DNA of 64,000 nt from Oopsacas minuta (Eukaryota; Porifera; Hexactinellida; Lyssacinosida; Leucopsacidae). Position numbers and translations under genes: made by a program. A model generated the notes under the pieces. That model was not told the origin of the DNA. It ran no database searches and saw only the letters and a list, made by a program, of their open reading frames with translations. Location of the stretch: contig JAKMXF010000088.1 of NCBI GenBank assembly GCA_024704765.1, positions 682,001 to 746,000 on the forward strand. The letters are read 5' to 3'. Below are positions 11,201 through 24,900 of the stretch, one piece after another. Every line of letters starts with the position of its first letter. Position 1 is the first letter of the stretch.

Positions 11201-13912
11201 TTTGTAGGTGATAGAATCTGGAAATCTCAGTCTAACATTACCAATGGCCTCCAAAATGCCACACAACATACCAAAAAGTGGAAAAGTGGTTTCTAAGCCA
11301 CTTAAAGTTGTCGTGCCAAACACAAAAGCTGTCACAATGGTAAGTTATATTATTGTTTACATTCTGCTGTCATATTAACACACATTCCTTAAGGCCACTA
11401 CCGTTGCCAAGATAACAGGAGCTCTTAATCAACCAATGATAATGGCTAACAGTCATCTACATACACCCAATATTAACATGCAAACACCTAGAGACATGGT
11501 GTTCACTAATGACAATATCGACCTCTTTGGTCCCGCTACTTATACGCCATTTGGACTAGGGAATAACACTTTTGCAGGTAACTATAATTAGTTTCAGTTC
11601 TTATAGAGAATACCAATGTTAACACATTCCGTGAACTCATCCATATTCCCCTACTGCCTAACCTAATAAAGTGTTAAACTGTGACACTTGAGCCCATTAT
11701 TTGTAGAGATACCGTAGTAATTATCCCGATCCCTTGAGCTTCTGTATATCTAATTTTAGCACATGAGGATAGAGATACTATCCCGTTATCTCGAGTAGAT
11801 GTACAGAAACATATCAAGTTGGATCCAGACAATATAGACCACTCAACTCCTGAGGAACCAGATTATCAGTCAGCTGATGAGGATGATAGCCCTCTGGATA
11901 ATCAGGTATGACATATATGGATACTATTATGACACAAACAGACACATTTTTTTCCAATTTTGAAATATGCTTTTGAAAATTTGGTGTTTCACAAGGTGTT
12001 AAGATTTGTGGACACAATCTGCCACTTTCGAGGAAATAAGTGAATATTTTCACACATTCTAACGTATATTTATATTACCCTTAACACTTATATTTGATTT
12101 AGGAACCAGATGGTTCTAATTCCGATTTCATTCAGATATCTGATATAGCATTCAACGATGAGACCACATCCTTAGGGAATAGACCAATTACGCATTCTCT
12201 CCTAGGACCAGTTCATTTAAGTGAGGCGTTAGGGCGCGCTTCCGGTGACACAATTATGTCACCTGTGTCACATGACCAGTTATTAACAGATCTGAGTCCT
12301 GGACACAATACAGACAGTATGTCTACTGATTTAAGAATTAATACACCACTATCTACTGTGAGTTAAGTTTAGCTATACGCTGGGTAGATTCTCACCTGAC
12401 GTAATCGAATTATTGTGGGGGAGTCTGATTTCTATGTTTTGTATCGAATAATTTCAGACCCTGGGACGCCATGGGAGACGTGAAGGAGCTAATGATGTGG
12501 GTAGAGTACTGTACTTAATGCAATAGCTATAGCAGAGGTTCTCAAACTGTTCATTCCTCCAATACTAATGTAACTCATTCTGTGGAGCCCTGTGGTCTTC
12601 CGTGGACGTCCAAGGGGGGTCTATGGATCCTAAAGCTACATAAAAATTGGACAGAGATCCGAGTTGTACTCCCAATCTGTTGGTTGAACCTTTTTGACAT
12701 TTTCATGGGAATATTTCATTTGAAAAGAATTTCAGAGACTCTTCATATGTCCAAAAAATAGTGTCGGGGGGACAATTGATATTTAATAATATAGATTATG
12801 TCAGATAGTACAGGTGTTTGGTGGTTGTTCATACAACTAGCAAAAGTGCTTTGTAATTTTGTAATTTTCCCGTAATTTCCCTTAATTCTTATGCAAGAAA
12901 TATTAGTAATGATATAAAGGATTCTAAATTTAGATATTCATTCGTTGTAAAGCATACAGGTGTTAGTTCCAGATATAGTTCCAATTATATGTTTTTCAAG
13001 AGAATAACGGGTCCTGTCCGTTAATAGCAGACACTTAAAGCATGCAAGTGGTAGTTTCAATTTACTTTTTTACGAACAATAAATATACAATAAAACATAC
13101 GGGGGCCCTTTTCATATGCACAGCCTCTTAAATAGCTGTCAAAATGTGTCCAAATTGTGTCGCCTTATTAACACTTTGTGTGTATTATGTGTTCTATGTG
13201 TTCTATTTTCAGCCTGCTAGAAGGAGCAAGAAAGCACACATTCCTGGTATAAACGATTCTACCCGATCTGCTCTACAAACTAAATTGAACTCTAATTCTG
13301 TCATCAATGGCACTCATTCCCTTATTGCTCCCACACAACAACAAGGCAACCCCACTCTCTCATTCATGAACCCTCAACACCTACAGGTAAACAAATAAAT
13401 AAACAAGCAAGCAAACTAATATGCAAACAAATAGACAAACTAACAAGTAAATACACAAACAAACAAACAAACAAACACCCTTATTTACTTTATAAGTACC
13501 CTATTTCAACAGATGAATTATTATCAACACATTCCAAACATAACTCAAGGATTAGGAGCAGCTTTCTATTCACCCTCTGAGTACCTAAACAAACCTCCTA
13601 GCGAGTTCCCCATCGGTTCAATACGCCTAATAGACCCCTCACTCCTCCGTCAACAACAACAAACCATATCAACTGATAGAGAGCTTGACATGCCGAGCAT
13701 GCAATCACCCTCCTCAAGTATAGATTATACTGAGATTGATGGAAGTAATAAGAGGTAAGCATTCCTTTAATGTTGCTTAGCAACCATGAAATATGCCTAT
13801 ACAATACTACTGCTGTATTATTCGTAGATCATTTGAACAAAGCTCTGTCGATGAATTGAATATTGAAACAACACCAATGAAAAAGCAACACCTCCTCCAA
13901 GCAGATATGTGA
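8258..13912 (+). CDS. mef2: MEF2-type MADS-box transcription factor
   Basis: Thirteen exons: 8258-8311, 8908-9111, 9804-9869, 10369-10560, 10894-11067, 11208-11339, 11394-11577, 11760-11905, 12103-12357, 12458-12505, 13213-13386, 13513-13754, 13828-13912. Phases are consistent and give 651 residues. Residues 1-57 are the MADS box (MGRKKIAIERI, RKLGLFRKAYQLSVLCDC); 58-86 are the MEF2 domain (KLFQYSSTDMNGILQKY). These bind CTA(A/T)4TAG DNA and dimerise. The rest is a long Gln/Ser/Pro-rich transactivation region with a Q-rich tract in exon 4. The intron after Gln18 follows RNRQ. The MADS box is diverged from vertebrates (IAIERIHDN, IMPKNNK). Exon 10 needs donor GTACTG; the alternative GTAGAG donor breaks frame. 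Exon 10 is phase 0 on both sides and could be skipped. Confidence 0.9.
10084..10216. repeat. three tandem about 50-bp units in mef2 intron 3
   Basis: Three head-to-tail units share AACGAGGTAACCATGGAAAC followed by TGGGACAT and GGGTGTAGCCAAATACC; the third reads GGCAACCATTGAAAC. Each centre (GTAACCATGGAAAC) resembles an RFX X-box half-match. Confidence 0.75.
10622..10860. repeat. dispersed repeat, family D copy 1
   Basis: Resembles 61420-61650 in the same orientation: shared blocks include ATCTGATAGGT, TCACCTATCT, AGATATCGCTTAGAT versus AGATATTGCTTAGAT, AATGTATTATCATG and CACCTATTCTTCTC-like ends. Diverged, without clear termini. It occupies mef2 intron 4. Confidence 0.5.
12527..12680. repeat. 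hAT-like non-autonomous relic
   Basis: Starts with AGAGGTTCTCAAACTG, continues with GTGGTCTTCCGTGGACGTCC and GGGGTCTATGGATCC. These phrases recur at 19100-19185, 21700-21840, 29822-29960 and 46588-46680 and resemble termini of hAT (Charlie-type) elements. Too decayed to define ends. It lies in mef2 intron 10. Confidence 0.4.
13386..13485. repeat. AAAC/AAAT simple repeat
   Basis: An imperfect (AAAC)n tract with AAAT variants starts right at the exon 11 donor of mef2 and runs nearly to the next acceptor. Related (TTTG)n tracts recur in introns across the window. Confidence 0.8.
13772..13784. promoter_or_regulatory. X-box-like palindrome in last mef2 intron
   Basis: GTTGCTTAGCAAC is a perfect inverted repeat around one central T, similar to the site at 662-674. 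It lies in the 73-base last intron of mef2, about 740 bases upstream of the PH-domain gene start. Function is unproven. Confidence 0.3.
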
Positions 13913-14521
13913 CTACAGGGGGCCAAGAGAGGATTTAGAATGCCTCCCTCTATATAGGATGTGGTTTTTATTGTTGTTTGTATTTATGTGTTATTCTTAT
14001 AAAATAACTCGTATATTAAACTTGTTTTCATTTTGATATATTTGTTTACTATTTTAAAACTACTGTTGATGACGCAGCATATGGAAATTCTTTGACATTT
14101 CGAAATTTTTTGTAAATAATGTAAGAGGACACAATTTCCACTTATTTACCAGAAGTGTTTTTGTGAAAACTCGCAACTTTTCTCGAAAATTCCATTCTAA
14201 CTAATCTCATGTTTGAACGGTTTAATATGGAACTAATTTGTGTCACATTATGGCAGAATATACACATTGGAACTTGTCAATATCTCTCAAACAATATTAA
14301 AGTTATATGAACCTAAGATTTCTAAGGAATGCAGCTTAGATCATAATTTGGTTGTCATGGTTACCTAATGGAATTCTGCTACAAATTCCGTATTTCTAAG
14401 TTTCTGCTATTTTACGTAATCCGCCACTTTGGCTTCTGACCAATCAAATAGCTCACTTTTGCTATAAAAATGCGAATTATGTATTCAGACTGAAATACAT
14501 ATTTTCAAGTTTTTGGTTGCT
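13913..14521. other. mef2 to PH gene intergenic region
   Basis: It should hold the mef2 3-prime UTR and the promoter of the next gene. No additional gene is seen. It is AT-rich, with several CATGGTTACC and GTTGCTATGG fragments of X-box type (14357 and 14516 regions). Confidence 0.5.
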
Positions 14522-17500
14522 ATGGAAATTGATCGGAATGTAAGTCCATATTTGCGAGTTAACGCGAGTAAAGTAGCTGTTTGATTGGTCGAATTATTTA
14601 ATTATTTTCCAGTAAATATTTACAAAATTTTATATTTTCAATTTAGATTTTTCAGAAAATATTAAGAAATGACTTTAAAAGAAAAGGTATTTATGCCACT
14701 TACGAGGTGTCAAAATGGCATAAATTACAACACTTATTTCTGGTTGGACTAAAAAAATAATTTACTAAAAATTGTGTCGCTTTAGTGGCATAAAGTGGCA
14801 CAAATTTCCGCTTATAATTTTTCTCAAAATGACCATTTCTAATTTGACCAATCAATTCATTATACACCCTCTTGTATATTATATGAATTCTATTTTTAGA
14901 ACTCAGGCCCACCAGCTGATTTTTTTGAATCCCCGCTCAAAACTGGGTGGCTGACTAAGCTAGGAGGAACAGGACTCACTGCTAATTGGAGGAGGAGATA
15001 TGTAGTCCTGGACCATCATTATATGTTCTACTACAAAACTGATAAGGTGTTATACAATATTCATATACATATGTTAAAAACTGAAAAATGTCCGATTCCA
15101 GCACATTCTGTTACCCTCTGCTGTCCTCACTGGGCCACCAAGGTGTAGAACCGTTGCCCTATCGTGTGACACTTTTCGAGAGCAATTCCCAGTGGTTTAG
15201 GTTGTCTTCTGCCACATTTATGGTACAATGAAGTGTCCTTAATTAATATTTTGTATTTTAGGATAGAGCTCCAGCTGGTATTGTGTGTCTACCTGAATAT
15301 GATATCGTTGCTAGGGCAGACGCTAAGGAATGTAAGAAACCAAATGCATTTGTTATTACTTCTAGTAGTAATATTGTAAGTTATGTTATGAGTAAACAAA
15401 CACACAAACAAACAAACAAACAAACAAACAAACAAACAAACACAAGCAAATAAATAGATAGACAAACACGAATACGTATATGCAGCTATACAAACCATAG
15501 ACATACAAACAAACAAGTAAATATACAGATAGACAAACAACTATATTAACATAGGCGCCATCGTCCCAATCTGATCACAAGAGAGCATATTACATGTACA
15601 CGGATACAGATGAGGAATGTGCCTCTTGGATTACAGCTGTTGAGACTCAAATGATAGCTATTGTAGATCCTAAACAGAAAGACTACTTCACAGAAACTTA
15701 CAATAGAGCACATTCCTATGACAAGAATTGTTACCAAGATTATCATTTTGATGACGTAAGTATTATCTATAGCTAGAAAAGATTTTACGTGGTTATTCAT
15801 ATTTTCACACCTTTAGTTGGCCACAATTGTTGAAGATGTTCCCAAATTGGAACATGTAACTGCAAATAGACCCAAGAAGCCACATACCAGAGCTCCATCC
15901 AGAGGGCATAAGGATTATGTCACATTTGATGAAGATGATGTAACCGTATGTGACACAATTTTGACACCTTAGTGTTTGAACGTTTGATAGTTTAACTGTT
16001 TGTTTACCTGTTTAGACGTTTTCACCAGTTTCAGATATGGATGTAACGAAAAAAATAGAGAAAAGAAATTTCAAAAAAGTGGCACCTCCTAATATTAAAC
16101 CCATGAAACCACCTGGCGACACCTCTGTTCTACAAGGTTGTTTACTATATTAATACATATTTTGCGGTGGAATTGATTGTTATGTTACTATTTTTAGAAC
16201 GTCCGATCATTACCAAACCAAAACCTACTGTTAAACCGAGTTTTTGGAAGAACCATTCAGCAGGTTTGAATATTTGTTTGTGTAAAATAGTAAACAAAGC
16301 TTTACGTATGTAAACTTGTAAACAAACTAGTAAACAACCGTTTTTTCAGGTTCCATATCAACACCTCCTGCCAAGAAACAGCATGCACCTGGAATATCAG
16401 CTGATACACTACCCATAGATGAGACTAAATTTCCTGAGGATACAGATCTCTCGCCTGTGAGTTCAGATACCCCGCCTAAACCTACTGAGACCGTAGAATA
16501 CGCGCCAAAACCAACTCCAAGACGGAAAGGTGACAATTATAAATATTCTTATTTTACCGTCAATTCACGTTTTATGGAAATACCCGAGTTTGTTCAAATT
16601 GACTTTTATGTAAATGCGACACTTTAATCCACTATTATTACGATTTGATGATTCATTGAACTTTAAATTGGAACTATGAATATATGTATAGTTCCAGTAG
16701 GTGTTAGTTCCATTATATACAGATATTTATATGAATATTATTTAGGTAATAGTATTGTTGTTTGTATTTACAACATTCTTTGGGATCGCAATATCATACT
16801 TTGTTTTTGTTTGTTTATTTTGTATTTTATTATTTCTAAATATTTGTAAATACTATTTCACACTTCATTTTACAACTTTTTCATTTGTTATATTAATTAA
16901 ATAGTTTGTTTGTTTGTTTGTTTGTTTACTTGTGTAGAAAGGGTTAGGATAATATTATATATTTATAACACTATATTAACAGAATAATCCAATTATTTAG
17001 CTCCATCTATACCAGTAACAAAAGAAGAAATTTCCTACATCGTCTTGCCCTCTCCTCCTCCCGAATACGCACCCGAGGCAATAGAGGAGGACCCCTCACA
17101 CCCTGAGGAACATCATCCACACTCTGAGGAACATCATCCACACCCAGAGGAAGAACATCTACACCCAGAGGAATATCCAGATCTTGATAGGAATTCTCAT
17201 AGTTCGAATTCCAATCGATCATCTGTTGTGTCTATCCCAGAAATTGGTAATAATGAGGATCATGATTACTCTAAGTTAAAATCTATTAACAGGTACGTTA
17301 TTCATAATTCGATTAGCTGTCAGGGTCCTAAATGTATGCGCCCTAAACCAATAGGTGTTATAATATGTATATACATATACCGCTAATTTAACCAATAGAA
17401 TCTCAGCTATGTCAGAGAGTTATTATTATTATTATTATTATTATTGTTGTTTACTACTTTTTAGAGACTCTTTGTCAAGTACAGATTCCTCTAACAATTC

Positions 17501-18969
17501 GGAAAGTGTTTACCAAATCCCCAATAACGATCCTATCTACCAAATCCCAACCAATAAACCTGTCAACTCCAATACTAATGAAAATGAATACAATAAGGTA
17601 AACAATACAGTGGAAACTCGTTAATATGACACTAACAGACGGTTGGTTCGATTTGTCAGGGCAAACGGACCATCTGTCTGTTGGTGTCATATTAACGATT
17701 TGACGGTTCCCTTTTTGTCCATATTTACAGGGGTCTATTGTATCAGGTACCCCTTCATAAGCTACACTCGGTTGGACACTCAATCAGTCCTACACCTAAA
17801 CAGTCCCTGGATGGTACCAGCTATTCTGATCTCGTCACAGGGTATTTTTGTTCCTCTCCCCATCCTAGCACTCCTCCTATATCCCCTATGCCACAGCATC
17901 ATCAACAGCTAAGCAGGTATTTCCATGTAGATATATGCAGAAGTGTTACAATATGGAACTATGATTTTATAGTTCCATTTCAATGAATATTCCTTCGGTT
18001 AATACTCCAAGAAGTGAACATATTATCGCATAGAGTATTTAGTTCCATATTATAACACCTTATACTCCTACATTACAGGAACTAAAATAATATGTATCTA
18101 ACCTCATAGGAACCACATAAGGTCACTCTCAGTACCCAGAGAATATATTGTTAAGAAATCTGATAACTATGGTGAGGGAATTATACAGAGAAGTTCTTCT
18201 ACAAATTCTGATAGTTCCAGACCCGAGAGTAGTCCCAATATACAGGTTTGTTGGACAGTGAATGGGGCAGTTGTGTACCCTAAGGGGAACAGGGATCCCC
18301 TGTCCTGCCCCCTCATGGTATTATAGTCAACTGGCGCCATTTATGCCACTGAATCTTCTACTTTTTTGTAAATTTATGAAAGGTGTTAGTAAATATTTTC
18401 ACCAAATTAATCGAAACTAATAAAGTGTTGCTCCAATTAACTGATGGTTACTGTACATATTCTATTCTTAGATAGACCAAGAGGCCTCAGAACGAATTCT
18501 AAAACAGATAAAGGAACTAGAGGAACAGTTATTAAGTCTCACAAAAAGTTCTCTCTCAAGACAGTCCCTATCCCCTAATTACAACTCATCTAATTCTCTC
18601 TCTCAAGTTATGCATACCGATGCACAAAGATTGATAGATAACATGAGGTGATTTATTGTGACACTGTTTACTACTTGGTTCTTTATCTTAATTGTACTTC
18701 TAACTGGGAACAGTTGGTTAGTATATACTCTGGTACCAATTTTTCACACCATGATCAGCGTAATATTGATCTTATGTGAAAAGAGTATGCGTATAATTTG
18801 TTCTATTTTTAGAAGTGTGGTATTCGAAGCTATAAGTTTCCACAAACAGTCAGCTGATGAGCTACAATTAGCCAAAACGGAAAAACGAATCGCCGAAGAG
18901 GAACGCAACAATCTGCGTAAAATAATGGCAACACTTCATCAACAAACAGAGCCTTCTAACACCTATTAG
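14522..18969 (+). CDS. PH-domain protein with proline/serine-rich middle and C-terminal coiled coil
   Basis: Fourteen exons: 14522-14539, 14900-15046, 15262-15375, 15555-15755, 15817-15945, 16016-16136, 16198-16263, 16350-16529, 17001-17292, 17465-17597, 17747-17916, 18110-18245, 18472-18647, 18813-18969, giving 679 residues with consistent phases. A pleckstrin homology domain spans about residues 17-125: LKTGWLTKLGGTGLTANWRR, then YVVLDHHYMFYYK, ending ECASWITAVETQM with the invariant Trp. It should bind phosphoinositides or membranes. The middle is Pro/Ser/Glu-rich with HPEEHHPH repeats (exon 9). The end is a short coiled coil (KTEKRIAEEERNNLRKIM). No GAP, GEF or SH2 domain is visible; it may be an adaptor. 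The six-residue first exon rests on one ATG plus a strong GTAAGT donor and is the least certain part. Confidence 0.75.
15384..15460. repeat. AAAC simple repeat in PH-gene intron 3
   Basis: A nearly pure (AAAC)n run, continuing as imperfect AAAT/AGAC to about 15545, fills the intron between exons 3 and 4. Confidence 0.8.
17421..17450. repeat. TTA trinucleotide repeat
   Basis: About eight ATT/TTA units just upstream of the exon 10 acceptor of the PH gene. Confidence 0.8.
17608..17740. mobile_element. TA-flanked palindromic MITE almost coextensive with an intron
   Basis: Begins CAGTGGAAACTCGTTAATAT, carries an internal inverted repeat (GTTAATATGACAC with GTGTCATATTAAC), ends with TCTATTG, and is flanked by TA on both sides. 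The host intron of the PH gene is 17598-17746, so only about 10 and 6 intron bases lie outside the element. This is a Tigger/pogo-type organisation (TA target site). The frame requires the acceptor at 17746, just beyond the right end. Confidence 0.65.
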
Positions 18970-21502
<2,533 letters not shown>

Positions 21503-21999
21503 ATAAATATTAGTTATATACATCAAACATTCATAATCTACTCTTCTGTTGCTATAGTAACAGGGTACTTATATAGTATGTGGACGTGGTAATTAGTTCT
21601 TGTTTCAACTAATAATTCTAGTACTGTATTCATGTGTACTCTTGTGTCTTGTTTTGCTATACTAACTATATATTAATACATAATATGCTAATTGGAGTAT
21701 TCGAGACCCTCTGGTGACAGCAGGGGGTACAGAGGATCTCAAAATTTGTATTACAGTCTATGGGAGAGGGTCCACATAATGTGATAAATTGGAATAGAGA
21801 GTCCACGGGTGGAACAGCTGTTCTAAATTTGAGGTGATTTTTGCGATTGTTCCTCTATTTTGAGGGGCCCAAATGCGTCCCCTCGCCCCCTGGTATTGTC
21901 ACATTAATCTAATGCATATATACATATACTTGACACCTTATGGAGATATATAGAAATATCTGTTCATTGTTATTTCTATTTGTTTGTTACTAAAATAGA
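21503..21999. other. intergenic with hAT-like relic
   Basis: Region between H3.3 and the PH-SH2 gene. At about 21695-21840 it carries phrases CTCTGGTGACAGCAGGGGGT and GAGGATCTCAAAATTTGT, also present at 29860-29900, part of the decayed hAT-like family. No coding sequence seen. Confidence 0.5.
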
Positions 22000-24900
22000 A
22001 TGTCAAATAACTGTAAAATATTATATGAAGGCTATTTAGAAAAGAAAGAGAAAAAGGTGAGATTTATAGGTGTTAAATGTTATTAATCATATATTTGGAG
22101 GGCAGATAGGTTCCCTAGAGATATTTCTCTTTCTCAGGAATGTTGTGTTAATGTTAACAGCAAATACTTGACATATGACACAATTAACTATAAATAAATA
22201 CAACAAGTGATTAGAGAATAGTTCATATGATTATTTGATTGTTGTTTGTTGTTGATTTGCTTGTTTATATTTCGTTTTCTTCTAATGTCAACATCGATTC
22301 TAGAGATCTTTTGAAGTTCGCAATCCCTTCCTGTTTTGAATATGAAATGATTTTTTTTTGCAAGTTTTTTATTTCGTTGTCGATATCCGTTTGTAAGTCT
22401 TCCTTCTCTTTTTGATGTTTTTTGCTCAATTCTGTGGATTTTTGTTTGAAGTCTTGAGCTGTTGACACGATACTTTTGAAGGTGTTACTTGTTCGTTGTC
22501 TTGTCTGTTGTGTCATCTAGATGTGATATATATATATTATAGAACTATTGATTGCGTCCTGTGCTCCCTATAAGGAATCAGGATTTCTCGTGGAAATTCG
22601 CCTGTATCACCGTTAGATGTGTTGGCCCCGAATGTTAGAGGGAACACTGAATGTGTTATAAACTTTGTCTCAGGAATGAGGATAGGGATTCATACACCAT
22701 ACTTATGGATTTGACCTATGAACACGCCCCGGGAGTGAGGTTATCGAAAGGTGTCAAATCCCTAAACTATATCTGGACGGCGTGACAATACCTTACTTTA
22801 TGATAATGTTTGAAAACATTTAGCAGCTGTTCTTCACTTTCTGTCGCCTTCTTGATGTCCTCTTGAAACTCATCATTCAGTTTCTTAATCTAAAAATAGA
22901 ACAGGAGACTCTGCTTAATAGAGACATATTTCTAGTAATTTAATTATACTAAAGCCCCGTCATGAATCATACACGTGATTTCAACGGACGAAAATGCAAA
23001 GAAGTGATTGTGCCACTATAAATTGTGGCATAAGGTGTTACAAGTGGCGGTTCTAGGGAGCAAACGAACATTTTCCCTGGTTTGAAAATCCTGCCCCCTG
23101 GTATATCAGATCCTGTTACCCTTTATGTTACTATAAATAGAAACCTTGAGACAGAAATCTTGGGTCAACTTGCTTCTGTCTGTCTCCTGCTTAGCATATA
23201 CCTCATCAATTTTCTTCCGAGTATACTCACTCGATGTCTTTGAGTATATTTCATATTTCTTCTTTTTAGCTGACATAGTTTTTGTCACGTCTGCTTTGAG
23301 GTTAGCGAATATGTCGCTAAAATCCCCGCCCAGCTCTGGGATATCGAATTCATTGTCAGTGGCTAGCGGTCTTTTCCTTGTATTCGGGGATTTTTCTGTT
23401 GTCTCAATATTCGGCGACATTTCATCTGTGTCCCATGAAACTTGTTTGTTTATGTTTTCTGGGAGGTTTAAGGACAAATTTGTTGTGTTGTCCTTTGTTT
23501 GTTTGGATTTTTTGTCACCTTTGAATGTTTGTCTGTTCATATTTGTTTGTTTGTTTATTATGTAAACAAACTTGCAATTAATATATTTTCTAACTTTTAA
23601 CTCACTCCTATTTATAGTTTTTCATAACCAGATTCCATAAATGAATTACAGATGTCAATTTTGAATTACATTTTAGACAAATCTTAAGGTGTCAAAAGTA
23701 TATATTAAAAGTGTATTTTTCACACCTTAAGATTATCAGGGAGCTGTTGTCTATTAATTATAATTGTACCAGTTGGAAACTTGTTTCAGCTCCACCACCT
23801 ACAAAACCTGTCACATGAATAACTACACAATATATTTACTAACTAACGGGTGAATAGTAGTAACAGACCTCCTTTAACACGATTAATTAACACATTTACA
23901 AGTAGAGTCATTGGAATATTTCCATGAATTGGACACTATAATTACGTCATAAATAATGAGATAGGAATTGGCCGCTCGCCTGCATGCTTTGATGGACATA
24001 ATGTGTAGCTGAAGTATGTTTATTTATTTATTTATTCATTATTTTAGTGGGAAGCATTTTGGGTGAGATTAATCGACTCTCGTCTTTATTTCTATCAAGA
24101 AAAATATGTACCAACACAACAGGTAAATAACAACATTTACAAGGTGTTTATAACTGCACATATATATAATCTCATCGGACAGCAAGACTGACACAATTAT
24201 GTAAACATGTCATTATATGAATAAACTATTTTAACACCTCTATTCATAGTATCATGGATTTTTGGAGCTATCAGGGGCATGCCAATGTTCCACTCATAAA
24301 TCCAAGAAAAGCAAATATCAATTCAAAATCAAAACAGAAAAAGGAGTATTCTTATTTCAGGTATATGTATATATTCACACCTTTTGATGAGTTATTTATA
24401 GTAACAATGTGTTATAGACAATTACAGAAGATGAACGTACTTCCTGGATGGCAAATATTCTATTAGCAAGAGATGTAAGATTTGTTTGTTTGTTTGTTTG
24501 TTTTTGTTTGTTTGTTAGTTTGTTTGTTTATTTGTTTATTTGTTAGTTGTTTGTTTATTTGTTTGTTTATTTGTTTGTTTGTTTGTTTGTTTGTTTGTTT
24601 GTTTGTTTGTTTGTTTGTTTGTTTGTTAGTTTGTTTGTTTGTTAGTTAGTTAGTTAGTTTGTTTGTTTAATTGCTTGTTTGTCTGTCAATTAGTTTGCCT
24701 GTTTGTTTATTTATTTGTTTATTTATTTGTTTGTTAGTTAGTTAGTTTATTTATTTGTTTGTTAGTTTGTTTGTTAGTTTGTTTTTTTAGAGAAAAGTTA
24801 GAAGTATATCAACAGGAAATCTATCCAATCCCTCTAATTCTAATAAACATTCCGAAGGACCAATTTGGATGCGTAGGAGACCATCTTCTGCAACTGGCGT

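Noticed and set aside
12458-12500. mef2 exon 10 ending at the GTAGAG donor
   Set aside because: It would shift the frame and meet an immediate stop in exon 11; the GTACTG donor at 12506 keeps the frame.
14889-14899. CTATTTTTAG as a MEF2 binding site (also near 16190, 18803 and 39752)
   Set aside because: Although it fits CTA(A/T)4TAG, each instance is the polypyrimidine plus AG of a splice acceptor, so splicing explains it.
15289-15540. Minus-strand Cys/Leu/Phe-rich open frame
   Set aside because: Reverse translation of the AAAC repeat in the PH gene.
17731-17746. PH-gene acceptor at 17730
   Set aside because: It gives a frame with a stop within ten codons after exon 10; the acceptor at 17746 keeps a long open frame.
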